From contig NZ_CP060395.1 of NCBI RefSeq assembly GCF_015840335.1, positions 930,001 through 994,000 on the forward strand: a stretch of 64,000 bases of DNA, given 5' to 3'. The stretch comes from Synechococcus sp. CBW1108. Lineage in GTDB: Bacteria > Cyanobacteriota > Cyanobacteriia > PCC-6307 > Cyanobiaceae. Shown here one piece after another: positions 43,467 to 51,453 of the stretch (positions are counted from its first letter, which is position 1; every line of letters starts with the position of its first letter). Made by a program: the position numbers and the translations under genes. Below the pieces are notes generated by a model, which was not told the DNA's origin, ran no database searches, and saw only the letters and a list, made by a program, of their open reading frames with translations.

Positions 43467-44915
43467 TCAGGCCCGATCGTCGGCCGGATTGACCCCCAGG
43501 GCCGCCACCAGGGCTTCGGCCACCGTGCCCGCCTCCAGCAGCTGCAACCCCAGGCTGGCGGCCGTCTTGGCCAGGCCGCTGCCCTTCGGCAGCACCGCCC
43601 GGGTGAAGCCGAGCCGCGCCGCCTCCTGCAGCCGCAGCTCCAGCTGGCCCACAGGCCGCAGCTGGCCGCCCAGGCCCAGCTCCCCCACCAGCACCGTGCC
43701 GGGCGGCAGGGTGAGGTCGCGGTAGCTGGCCACCACCGCCGTGGCCACGCCCAGATCCGCTGCGGGCTCCTCCACCTCCAGGCCGCCGGCCACCGCCAGG
43801 TAGCAGTCGAAGCGCGACAGGGGCAGGCCCAGGTGTTTTTCGAGCACCGCCAAAATCTGGTGCAGGCGGCCCACGGCGATACCGGTGGCACTGCGGCGCG
43901 GGCTTGCATAGCTGGTGGTGCTCACCAGGGCCTGGAGCTCCACCACCAGGGGCCTGGTGCCCTCACAGGCCACGATCGTGGCGGTGCCTGCACTGGGTTC
44001 GTCGCCGCCCAGAAACAGCTCGCTGGGGTTGGTGACCTCGGCCAGGCCCAGATCACGCATTTCGAACACCCCCAGCTCGTGGGTGGCACCGAAGCGGTTC
44101 TTCACCGCCCGCAGCAACCGGTGGCTGGCGAAGCGGTCGCCCTCGAAGGTGAGCACCGCATCCACCAGGTGCTCGAGCACCTTCGGGCCCGCCAGGGCAC
44201 CCTCCTTGGTGACGTGGCCCACCAGCAGCAGGGCCGTTTCCTGGCGCTTGGCGATGCGGGCCAGGGCGGCGGCACATTCGCGCACCTGGGCCACCGAGCC
44301 GGGGGCACTGGCCAATTCGGCGTCATGGAGGGCCTGGATGCTGTCGATGATCGCCACCGCCGGCCGCAGACTCTCGAGCTCCTGCAGCACCAGCTCCAGG
44401 TCGGTTTCGGCCAGGAGCTGGAAATTGGCGCTGGGGGGGACATCGGCCTGGGTGGTCGGGGCCAGCCGGCGCCAGCGCAGCTTCACCTGCTGGGCCGATT
44501 CTTCGGCACTCACGTAGAGCACCGAGGCGCGGCTGGCCATCGAACAGGCGCTCTGCAGCAGCAGGGTGCTCTTGCCGATGCCCGGGTCGCCGCCCACCAG
44601 CACCAGGGAGCCCGGCACCAAGCCCCCGCCCAGCACCCGATCGAGCTCGCCGTAGCCGCTGCTGAGCCGCTGCAGGGCCCGCTCCCCCACCGCCTGGATC
44701 GGCTCGGAACGCCTCGGCTGCCCTGCCGAGCCGCCTTCCAACGCCTTGACGCCAGCGGCAGCCGCCACCGGTCGCCGCCTGCGGCTGTCGGCAGCCGGGC
44801 CGGCCTTCTGCTCCACCAGGGTGTTCCAGCTGCCGCAGGCGGCGCACTTGCCAAAAAACTGGCGCGTCTGGGCCCCGCAGCTGGTGCAGACAAAAACGGA
44901 GCTGGGCTTGGCCAC
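43467..44915 (-). CDS. radA: DNA repair protein RadA
   Basis: 482 residues. N-terminal zinc finger CTSCGAQTRQFFGKCAACG, RecA-like ATPase with Walker A GGDPGIGKST, Walker B AIIDSIQ, the RadA KNRFGATHE motif, and a C-terminal Lon-like domain (DLGVATAVVASY, GLGGQLRPV). It helps branch migration and recombinational repair. Divergent from rpaB. Confidence 0.95.
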   Translation of the reverse strand: MAKPSSVFVCTSCGAQTRQFFGKCAACGSWNTLVEQKAGPAADSRRRRPVAAAAGVKALEGGSAGQPRRSEPIQAVGERALQRLSSGYGELDRVLGGGLVPGSLVLVGGDPGIGKSTLLLQSACSMASRASVLYVSAEESAQQVKLRWRRLAPTTQADVPPSANFQLLAETDLELVLQELESLRPAVAIIDSIQALHDAELASAPGSVAQVRECAAALARIAKRQETALLLVGHVTKEGALAGPKVLEHLVDAVLTFEGDRFASHRLLRAVKNRFGATHELGVFEMRDLGLAEVTNPSELFLGGDEPSAGTATIVACEGTRPLVVELQALVSTTSYASPRRSATGIAVGRLHQILAVLEKHLGLPLSRFDCYLAVAGGLEVEEPAADLGVATAVVASYRDLTLPPGTVLVGELGLGGQLRPVGQLELRLQEAARLGFTRAVLPKGSGLAKTAASLGLQLLEAGTVAEALVAALGVNPADDRA

Positions 44916-44970
44916 GGGCAGGGAGGAGGGGACTGGCGGAACGGGTCTCTATGAAGAAAGGTGGCGGCGA

Positions 44971-45007
44971 ATGAAAAGTTCGCCCCTCATACCTTTTCAG
45001 TAGGGGC
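44971..45007 (+). promoter_or_regulatory. Possible pseudoknot and 10-residue leader frame upstream of rpaB
   Basis: TGAAAAG (44972-44978) pairs with CTTTTCA (44993-44999), and GCCCCT (44982-44987) pairs with AGGGGC (45002-45007). The order of the arms is that of an H-type pseudoknot. The same bases code for ATG-frame MKSSPLIPFQ-stop (44971-45003), preceded by AAAGGTGG. The site ends 28 nt before the rpaB start. Both readings are inference. Confidence 0.35.
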
Positions 45008-45035
45008 TATCTGATGTACCAGCCCGGCTGCATTG

Positions 45036-45806
45036 ATGACGGCTTCCGCCCCCACCCCCCCGCTCGGAACCCAGCACGGCAAAGAGACCATCCTGGTCGT
45101 TGATGACGAGGCCAGCATCCGCCGCATTCTGGAAACCCGGCTTTCCATGATTGGCTACCAGGTGGTCACCGCCAGCGATGGCGTCGAGGCGCTGGAGCTG
45201 TTCAAAACCTGCCAGCCCGACCTGGTGGTGCTCGACGTGATGATGCCCAAGCTCGATGGCTACGGCGTCTGTCAGGAGCTGCGCAAGGAATCGGATGTGC
45301 CGATCGTGATGCTCACCGCCCTGGGCGATGTGGCCGATCGCATCACCGGTTTGGAGCTCGGCGCCGACGACTACGTGGTCAAGCCCTTCAGCCCCAAGGA
45401 GCTGGAGGCCCGCATCCGCTGCGTGCTGCGGCGGGTGGAGAAGGAGGCCGTGGCCGGCATCCCCAATTCCGGCGTGATCAGCGTCGGCGACCTGCGCATC
45501 GACACCAACAAGCGCCAGGTTTACCGCAGTGACGAGCGCATCCGCCTCACCGGCATGGAATTCAGCCTGCTGGAGCTGCTGGTCAGCCGCAGCGGCGAAC
45601 CCTTCAGCCGCGGCGAGATTCTCAAGGACGTGTGGGGTTACACGCCGGAGCGCCATGTGGACACCCGGGTGGTGGATGTCCATATTTCCCGGCTGCGCTC
45701 CAAACTGGAGGACGATCCGGCCAACCCCGAGCTGATCCTCACGGCTCGGGGCACCGGCTATCTGTTCCAACGCATTGTTGACGCCGTTGTCTCCGAAGGG
45801 TCCTGA
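45036..45806 (+). CDS. rpaB: Response regulator RpaB (OmpR family, high-light regulator)
   Basis: 256 residues from ATG 45036. Receiver domain residues 18-135 with phospho-acceptor D67 (VVLDVMMPKLDGYGV), LTALGDVADRITGLELGADDYVVKPFSPKELEARI, and a winged-helix domain (MEFSLLELLVSRSGEPFSRGEIL, HVDTRVVDVHISRLRSKLEDDP). The pattern fits RpaB/Ycf27, which binds HLR1 sites in front of photosynthesis genes. The end overlaps the PlsX frame by about 30 nt. Confidence 0.93.
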   Translation: MTASAPTPPLGTQHGKETILVVDDEASIRRILETRLSMIGYQVVTASDGVEALELFKTCQPDLVVLDVMMPKLDGYGVCQELRKESDVPIVMLTALGDVADRITGLELGADDYVVKPFSPKELEARIRCVLRRVEKEAVAGIPNSGVISVGDLRIDTNKRQVYRSDERIRLTGMEFSLLELLVSRSGEPFSRGEILKDVWGYTPERHVDTRVVDVHISRLRSKLEDDPANPELILTARGTGYLFQRIVDAVVSEGS

Positions 45807-47097
45807 CAAGCGCGCCAAGCCCAGCCGGGCGATCCGCCGACTGGTGATCTGGTATCGCCGCAACGCGGCGGTCACCAGCCTGGTTGATACGGCCACCTCA
45901 GCGGCCAGCTCCGCCGCCAACACCGCCGGCACCGCCACCAGCGTGGCCGGCAGCATGGCCAACACCGTGCTGCAGCCGCTGGTCTTTGATCCCCTGCGGC
46001 GCCTGCAACGCGGCCTGGGCGGACCGGATGAGAACACGCCGATCAACGACTCCGACCGCCTCTGGGTCGCAGTTGATGGCATGGGCGGGGACCATGCCCC
46101 CGGCCCCATCCTCGAGGGCTGCCTGCGCGCCGTGGAGCTGCTGCCCCTGCGGGTGCGCTTTGTGGCCGAGAGCGCCCCGCTCCAGGCCGCGGTAGCCGCC
46201 ATGGACCTGCAGGACCAGCTCGACGGGGCCGTGGCCAGGGGGTTGATCGAGCTGGTGCCGAGCGGCCCCTCGATCGGCATGCACGAGGAGGCCACGATGG
46301 TTCGCAAGAAGCGCGATGCCAGCATCAACAGGGCCATGGACCTGGTCAAACAGGGCGAGGCCATGGCGGTGTACTCCGCCGGCAACTCCGGCGCAGTCAT
46401 GGCCTCTGCGATCTTCCGGCTGGGGCGCCTGCCGAGCATCGATCGCCCCGCCATCGGCGCCCTCTTCCCCACCAAGGACACCGAACAGCAGGTGCTGGTG
46501 CTGGATGTGGGCGCCAACATGGACTGCAAGCCCGCTTACCTGCACCAGTGGGCCCTGCTGGGCCACATCTACAGCCGCGATGTGCTGCAGGTGGCCAAGC
46601 CCCGTATCGGCCTGGTGAATATCGGCGAGGAGGAGTGCAAGGGCAACGAGCTCTGCCTGCGCACCTACCCGCTGCTGGCCGGGGAGCAGCGCTTTGTCTT
46701 TGCCGGCAACTGCGAGGGCCGAGACATCCTCTCCGGCAACTTCGACGTGGTGGTGTGCGATGGCTTCACCGGCAATGTGCTGCTCAAGTTCCTTGAGAGC
46801 GTTGGCAGCGTGCTGCTGGATGTGATCAAGGAGGAGCTGCCCCGGGGCCGGCGCGGCAAGGTGGGCTCGGCCTTCCTGATCAACAACCTGCGCCGCATCA
46901 AAAAGCGCCTCGACCACGCCGAGCACGGCGGCGCCCTGCTCCTGGGGGTGGATGGGGTGTGCGTGATCGGCCATGGCAGCAGCAGGGCCCTCTCGGTGCT
47001 CAGCGCCCTGCGCCTGGCCCATTCCGCCGCCAGCGGCGGGGTGATGGCCAACCTCCATGCCCTGGGCGGGAATGGGGCAGCGGTCGCCTGTGATTGA
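45775..47097 (+). CDS. plsX: Phosphate acyltransferase PlsX
   Basis: 440 residues if started at TTG 45775. The catalytic core begins near residue 98 (WVAVDGMGGDHAPGPILEG) and includes HEEATMVRKKRDASINRAMDL, YSAGNSGAVMASA, LVLDVGANMDCKP, and GGALLLGVDGVCVIGHGSS. It makes acyl-phosphate from acyl-ACP for phospholipid synthesis. The N-terminal 95 residues, rich in Ala, Thr and Ser (TATSAASSAANTAGTATSVAG), are not part of the usual enzyme. Start uncertain. Confidence 0.93.
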   Translation: MLTPLSPKGPDKRAKPSRAIRRLVIWYRRNAAVTSLVDTATSAASSAANTAGTATSVAGSMANTVLQPLVFDPLRRLQRGLGGPDENTPINDSDRLWVAVDGMGGDHAPGPILEGCLRAVELLPLRVRFVAESAPLQAAVAAMDLQDQLDGAVARGLIELVPSGPSIGMHEEATMVRKKRDASINRAMDLVKQGEAMAVYSAGNSGAVMASAIFRLGRLPSIDRPAIGALFPTKDTEQQVLVLDVGANMDCKPAYLHQWALLGHIYSRDVLQVAKPRIGLVNIGEEECKGNELCLRTYPLLAGEQRFVFAGNCEGRDILSGNFDVVVCDGFTGNVLLKFLESVGSVLLDVIKEELPRGRRGKVGSAFLINNLRRIKKRLDHAEHGGALLLGVDGVCVIGHGSSRALSVLSALRLAHSAASGGVMANLHALGGNGAAVACD

Positions 47098-47122
47098 CTG
47101 AGCCGATCCCAGGCTGAATCCG

Positions 47123-48181
47123 GTGTCGCAAGGCGCAGTCCCCCCACCAGTGAGGGTCGGCATCGGTCCATTCGGCATGGCCCTTGTGGGTTGCGGCAGT
47201 GCCGTGCCGGCGGCCAGCATCTCCAACCAGCAACTGGGGGAGCGGGTTGAGACCAGCGACGAGTGGATCCGCAGCCGCACGGGCATCGGCGCTCGCCGGG
47301 TGGCCGGACCCGACGAACCCCTCACCTGCCTGGCCAGCCGGGCTGCCCAGCTCGCCCTCGACCATGCCGGCTGGACGGCGGACGATCTCGACCTGATCCT
47401 GCTGGCCACCTCCAGCCCGGACGACCTGTTCGGCACGGCCCCGCGGGTGCAGGGGGCCCTGGGGGCCAGCCGGGCCGTCGCCTTTGATCTCACCGCCGCC
47501 TGCAGCGGCTTTCTGTTTGCCCTGATCACCGCCGGCCAATACCTGGGCAGTGGGGCGATGGGGCGCGCCCTGGTGATTGGCGCCGACCAGCTCAGCCGCT
47601 GGGTTGACTGGGACGACCGCAGCACCTGCGTGTTGTTTGGCGATGGTGCCGCCGCCGTGGCGGTGGAGGCCTGCGGGGCCAGCGACAACGGCCTGCTGGG
47701 CTTTCGCATGCGCTCCGATGGCAGCCGCAACGCCTGCCTCACCCTGGCCCAGCTGGATCGCCATGCCCCCCTACTCGGGGGGCTCACGGCCCAGCAGGGG
47801 GGCTTTGCACCAATCCAGATGAATGGCCAGGAGGTCTACAAGTTCGCGGTGCGCGAGGTACCGGCGATCCTGGCCGAGCTGCTGGAAGCCACCGGCACCG
47901 CCCCCGGGCAGCTCGACTGGCTGCTGCTGCATCAGGCCAACCAGCGGATTCTCGACGCGGTGGCCGACCGCTTCGCGGTGCCCCATGCCCAGGTGCTCAG
48001 CAACCTGGCCCATTACGGCAACACCTCGGCCGCCACCATTCCGCTGATGCTCGATGAGGCCGTCAAGGACGGGCGGGTGCAACCGGGCCATCTGCTGGCC
48101 AGCAGCGGCTTCGGCGCCGGCCTGAGCTGGGGCGCGGCCCTGCTGCGCTGGAGCGGCCCCCGCGGCGCAGCCCAGCCCTAG
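47123..48181 (+). CDS. fabH: 3-oxoacyl-ACP synthase III FabH
   Basis: 352 residues from GTG 47123. Catalytic triad motifs: Cys in DLTAACSGFLFA, His in LLHQANQRI, Asn in HYGNTSAATIP. It condenses acetyl-CoA with malonyl-ACP to start fatty-acid synthesis. The first about 15 residues are a non-conserved tail. It lies in the plsX-fabH-fabD-plsC run. Confidence 0.96.
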   Translation: MSQGAVPPPVRVGIGPFGMALVGCGSAVPAASISNQQLGERVETSDEWIRSRTGIGARRVAGPDEPLTCLASRAAQLALDHAGWTADDLDLILLATSSPDDLFGTAPRVQGALGASRAVAFDLTAACSGFLFALITAGQYLGSGAMGRALVIGADQLSRWVDWDDRSTCVLFGDGAAAVAVEACGASDNGLLGFRMRSDGSRNACLTLAQLDRHAPLLGGLTAQQGGFAPIQMNGQEVYKFAVREVPAILAELLEATGTAPGQLDWLLLHQANQRILDAVADRFAVPHAQVLSNLAHYGNTSAATIPLMLDEAVKDGRVQPGHLLASSGFGAGLSWGAALLRWSGPRGAAQP

Positions 48182-48217
48182 CCCTAATCTCCTGGCCAAC
48201 TTGCAAAGGGGCGCGCC

Positions 48218-49150
48218 ATGGGCATTGCCTGGGTATTTCCTGGCCAGGGCTCCCAGAAGGTCGGCATGGCCGCAGGCCTGCTGGAGCTGCCCCGGGCCCG
48301 GCAACGGTTTGAACAGGCCTCAGAGCTGCTGGGTCGCGATCTACTGGCCATCTGCGCCGGCAGCGCCACAGGCGAGCTCAGCGACCTCAACGACACCCGC
48401 AACACCCAGCCGGCCCTGTTTGTGATCGAAAGCCTGCTGGCCGAGGCGCTCCAGGCCCAGGGGCGCACCGCCCAGGTTGTAGCTGGCCACAGCCTGGGCG
48501 AGCTGGTGGCCCTGCACGTGGCCGGGGTGTTCGACTTCGCCACTGGCCTGGCCCTGATGCAGCGACGCAGCACCCTGATGGCCCAGGCGGGCGGCGGCGC
48601 CATGACGGCGGTGATCGGCTTCGACCGCGGCGAACTGGAGGCCCTGGTGGCCGCCACCGAAGGGGTGGTGATCGCCAACGACAACAGCAGCGCCCAGGTG
48701 GTGCTCTCCGGTCACCCCGATGCGGTGGCGGCCGTCAGCGGCCAACTCAGCTGCAAGCGGGCCGTTCCCCTGGCCGTCAGCGGCGCCTTCCATTCCCCCC
48801 TCATGGCCGACGCGGCTGAGGCCTTTGGCCGGGAGCTGGGGGCTGTGCCCTTTGCCGATGCGGCCATCCCCGTGCTCAGCAACACCGATCCCACTCCGGA
48901 GACCAGCGGGGCGGCCCTCAAGGCCCGCCTGATCCGGCAGATGACCACGGGGGTGCGCTGGCGCGAAACCATGGACCAGCTCGGCGCCCTCGGGGTCACC
49001 ACCGCCGTGGAGATCGGGCCCGGTGCCGTGCTCAGCGGCCTGATTAAACGCAGCTGCCCAGCCATCGTTTCCGCCCAGATCAACAGTGCTGCCGATCTGG
49101 GTGGTTTCGATCTGGGGGCTGCCGATCTGGGGCTGGCCAGCACCCCATGA
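48218..49150 (+). CDS. fabD: Malonyl-CoA:ACP transacylase FabD
   Basis: 310 residues: WVFPGQGSQKVGM at the start, active-site GHSLGEL, and C-terminal VEIGPGAVLSGLIKR. It loads malonate on ACP. It overlaps plsC by 4 nt. Confidence 0.96.
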   Translation: MGIAWVFPGQGSQKVGMAAGLLELPRARQRFEQASELLGRDLLAICAGSATGELSDLNDTRNTQPALFVIESLLAEALQAQGRTAQVVAGHSLGELVALHVAGVFDFATGLALMQRRSTLMAQAGGGAMTAVIGFDRGELEALVAATEGVVIANDNSSAQVVLSGHPDAVAAVSGQLSCKRAVPLAVSGAFHSPLMADAAEAFGRELGAVPFADAAIPVLSNTDPTPETSGAALKARLIRQMTTGVRWRETMDQLGALGVTTAVEIGPGAVLSGLIKRSCPAIVSAQINSAADLGGFDLGAADLGLASTP

Positions 49151-49899
49151 ACCGGCCCGTCGCCGCCGTCAAACGGGCCCTGCGCCGCCGCAAACCCGCC
49201 GAGCCCCCGGCCCTGATTCGCACGCCCAGGCCCAGCCTCACCTACCGGCTGATCAGCTACCTGCTGGTTTTTCCGGTGTTCAGGCTGCTCTTCCGCGGCC
49301 GCACCAGTGGCAACGCCAAGGTGCCGCTGGAAGGGGCGCTGGTGGTAGTGGCCAACCACGGCTCCCACCTCGACCCGCCCCTACTGGGCCATGCCCTGGG
49401 CCGGCCCGTCGCCTTCATGGCCAAGGCCGAGCTGTTTCGGGTGCCGATCCTGGGCCCGATCATCCGGGCCTGCGGGGCCTACCCGGTGGCCCGCGGCGCC
49501 AGCGACCGTGAGGCAATCCGCACCGCCACCGACCGCCTGCTGCAGGGCTGGGCCACCGGTGTATTCATCGACGGCAGCCGCCAGGCCGATGGCCGGGTCA
49601 ACGCACCCCAGGCCGGAGCTGCCCTGCTGGCGGCCAGGGCCGGAGCGCCCCTGCTGCCGGTGGCGATCATCAACAGCCACCGGGCCCTGGGCCGGGGGCA
49701 GGCCAGCGCCCGGCTGGTGCCGATCCACATCCGCATCGGCACGCCGATCCCCCCGCCGGCGTCCCGGCGCCGCCCAGACCTGGACGCCGTCACCGCCGCC
49801 TGCCAGGCCCAGATCAATGCCCTGCTGGACCAGGGCCTGATCAACGACCGATCCCTCCCCCCAGCCAGCCAGGCAGATGGGCTGCCGCCCAGCCCTTGA
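49147..49899 (+). CDS. plsC: 1-acylglycerol-3-phosphate acyltransferase PlsC-like
   Basis: 250 residues: catalytic NHGSHLDPP (N-H-x4-D), FMAKAELFRVPILGPII, and FIDGSRQADGRVN, the usual three blocks of the PlsC family. It adds the second acyl chain to lysophosphatidate. The 3' 59 nt overlap the convergent YdcF-like gene. Confidence 0.9.
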   Translation: MNRPVAAVKRALRRRKPAEPPALIRTPRPSLTYRLISYLLVFPVFRLLFRGRTSGNAKVPLEGALVVVANHGSHLDPPLLGHALGRPVAFMAKAELFRVPILGPIIRACGAYPVARGASDREAIRTATDRLLQGWATGVFIDGSRQADGRVNAPQAGAALLAARAGAPLLPVAIINSHRALGRGQASARLVPIHIRIGTPIPPPASRRRPDLDAVTAACQAQINALLDQGLINDRSLPPASQADGLPPSP

Positions 49900-50533
49900 G
49901 GTCGCGACCACTCAGCACCCACAGAGCCGCCCGGACCCCATCCCCCCAAACCTTGCGGCGGCCCTCCGGCTGACAGCTATCGGCGCAGTCAACGGGCACG
50001 GGCGTGAGCTGAATGCCCCGGCTGCCGGCAACGATCCGGCCCACGAGCAGGGCCCTTTCCATGTGGTCGCTGCTGGTAACGAGCAGGACGTGGCGGATGC
50101 GGGCCCGCCTCAGGTCGTCCACCAGGGAGGTGAAGTTGGAGAGGGTGTCACTGGCGCGGTAGTCGAGCTGCACCTGGCTGGGCGGCAAGCCCTGGCGCAG
50201 TTCAAACAGCCAGTGGGCGTATTCGGGATTGCTGCCGCCGCTCACCAGCACCGGCAGGCCGTCACGGGCCGCCAGGGTCGCCGCCCGCTGCTCCCGGGCC
50301 GGATCGCCCCCCAGCACCAGGATCAGCTGGGCTGGGGGCGGGGCGGGCCACCACATGCCGCGCGACAGCCAGAGCAGGCCCACGGCCAGCCCCAGAGCCA
50401 GAACGCAACGGAAGCCACCAGCTCGCCGGCCAGGCCGTCGCCTCGGGCGCCTGGATCGGCCTGGGCGCCTGGGGCGCCTGGATTGGCCTGGACGCCCTGA
50501 ATCTCTGGGATGGCGGCCGGATGCCCGCCCCAT
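49841..50533 (-). CDS. YdcF family protein (DUF218)
   Basis: 230 residues. The first 45 residues are rich in Arg, Pro and Gly and are encoded by short repeats, followed by one membrane helix (VLALGLAVGLLWLSRG) and a DUF218 domain: LILVLGGDPAREQRAATLA, VLVSGGSNPEYA, ASDTLSNFTSLVDDLRR, and HVLLVTSSDHMERALLVGRI. Function in the family is mostly unknown (envelope-linked in E. coli). It overlaps tsaB by one base. Confidence 0.85.
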   Translation of the reverse strand: MGRASGRHPRDSGRPGQSRRPRRPGRSRRPRRRPGRRAGGFRCVLALGLAVGLLWLSRGMWWPAPPPAQLILVLGGDPAREQRAATLAARDGLPVLVSGGSNPEYAHWLFELRQGLPPSQVQLDYRASDTLSNFTSLVDDLRRARIRHVLLVTSSDHMERALLVGRIVAGSRGIQLTPVPVDCADSCQPEGRRKVWGDGVRAALWVLSGRDLKGWAAAHLPGWLGGGIGR

Positions 50534-51141
50534 CAGATCCCGGCCACCGGCGAGGTGGGATAGAGCGGCAACACCGACTGCCAGGGGGCTGCCAGGCCCT
50601 GGGCATGGGCCTGCAGACTGAGCTCCAGCAGCTGGCCAACGTCGGCGGGCAGCTGGGTGACGGCAGCGAGCTGGGGGCCGGGGGGCAAGGGGGTGTCCGG
50701 GGCAAACAGCCGGGGCGCCGCCAACTCGACCACCGCCGCCCTGTCGCCCCTGGGAGCCGGGCCATACAACCCCGCCACCACCCCGCGACGGGCCAGCTCC
50801 TGCACCAGCCAGGTGGGCTGCTGGATCGCCAGCCGCCTGGCCACCAGCAGAAAACTGCCCACCCCATCAAGGGGCACATCGAGCTGCTGGGCGAGGGTGC
50901 GGGCCAGCACCACCGTGAGCCTGGTGCTGGTGAATCCCCCCGGCCCGATCGCCACCGCCAGACGGTCCAACTGGGGCCACTGATCCGCCGGCAGCTGCTG
51001 CTCGATACAGGCCAGCAACTGGTTGGCGAGGCCGCGGCCGAGCGGAAAGGCGCCCAGCTCGGCTGGCCCTGCCATCCCGGGCCAGGCCACGCCAACCCCC
51101 AGCACATCGCTGGAGCTGTGCAGGGCAAGCACGGCGCCCAT
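50533..51141 (-). CDS. tsaB: tRNA threonylcarbamoyladenosine biosynthesis protein TsaB
   Basis: 202 residues: MGAVLALHSSSDVLGVGV, LDRLAVAIGPGGFTSTRLTVVLARTLAQQL and LPLYPTSPVAG are typical of TsaB, which partners TsaD in making the t6A tRNA base. It lies between ycf34 and the YdcF-like gene on the same strand. Confidence 0.9.
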   Translation of the reverse strand: MGAVLALHSSSDVLGVGVAWPGMAGPAELGAFPLGRGLANQLLACIEQQLPADQWPQLDRLAVAIGPGGFTSTRLTVVLARTLAQQLDVPLDGVGSFLLVARRLAIQQPTWLVQELARRGVVAGLYGPAPRGDRAAVVELAAPRLFAPDTPLPPGPQLAAVTQLPADVGQLLELSLQAHAQGLAAPWQSVLPLYPTSPVAGI

Positions 51142-51173
51142 CAGCCCCCCCTCATGGCGCTTTCATGGGGCCC

Positions 51174-51425
51174 TCATGGCGGCAGGGCCGCGCCTGGGCA
51201 GAGGCGCAGCCAGCGGCCACCGTCGCGCTGAAAACTGCGGCAGGCCCGGACATCCCATTCCACTCCCACGCCCCCACCAGCAAGATCCTGCACCTGTACG
51301 TGAATGCGGGGCTGCTGCGGCAGGAAGTCGGGACTGGAGCAGAGGTGGGCAACCCCATGCTGGCGCTCCACCGCGTGGTAGGCCTGACAGCGGTCGACCC
51401 AGTGGCAATCCACACAGATGCACAT
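51174..51425 (-). CDS. ycf34: Ycf34 family protein
   Basis: 83 residues from ATG 51425. Cysteines C2, C4, C7 and C13 (MCICVDCHWVDRC) are the Fe-S ligand pattern of Ycf34. The middle reads YHAVERQHGVAHL and the end EWDVRACRSFQRDGGRW. In Synechocystis Ycf34 is reported to bind an Fe-S cluster and affect photosynthetic electron transfer. Its start is divergent from the CCA-adding gene. Confidence 0.9.
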   Translation of the reverse strand: MCICVDCHWVDRCQAYHAVERQHGVAHLCSSPDFLPQQPRIHVQVQDLAGGGVGVEWDVRACRSFQRDGGRWLRLCPGAALPP

Positions 51426-51453
51426 GCTGCCCAGGCCCAGCCAGGCACCCATT

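Noticed and set aside
44997-46529. 510-codon minus-strand frame opposite rpaB and plsX
   Set aside because: Shadow of conserved genes; no domain visible.
45898-47787. 629-codon open frame on the minus strand opposite plsX and fabH
   Set aside because: Low-complexity His/Gln/Ala-rich product; the plus strand has the real enzymes.
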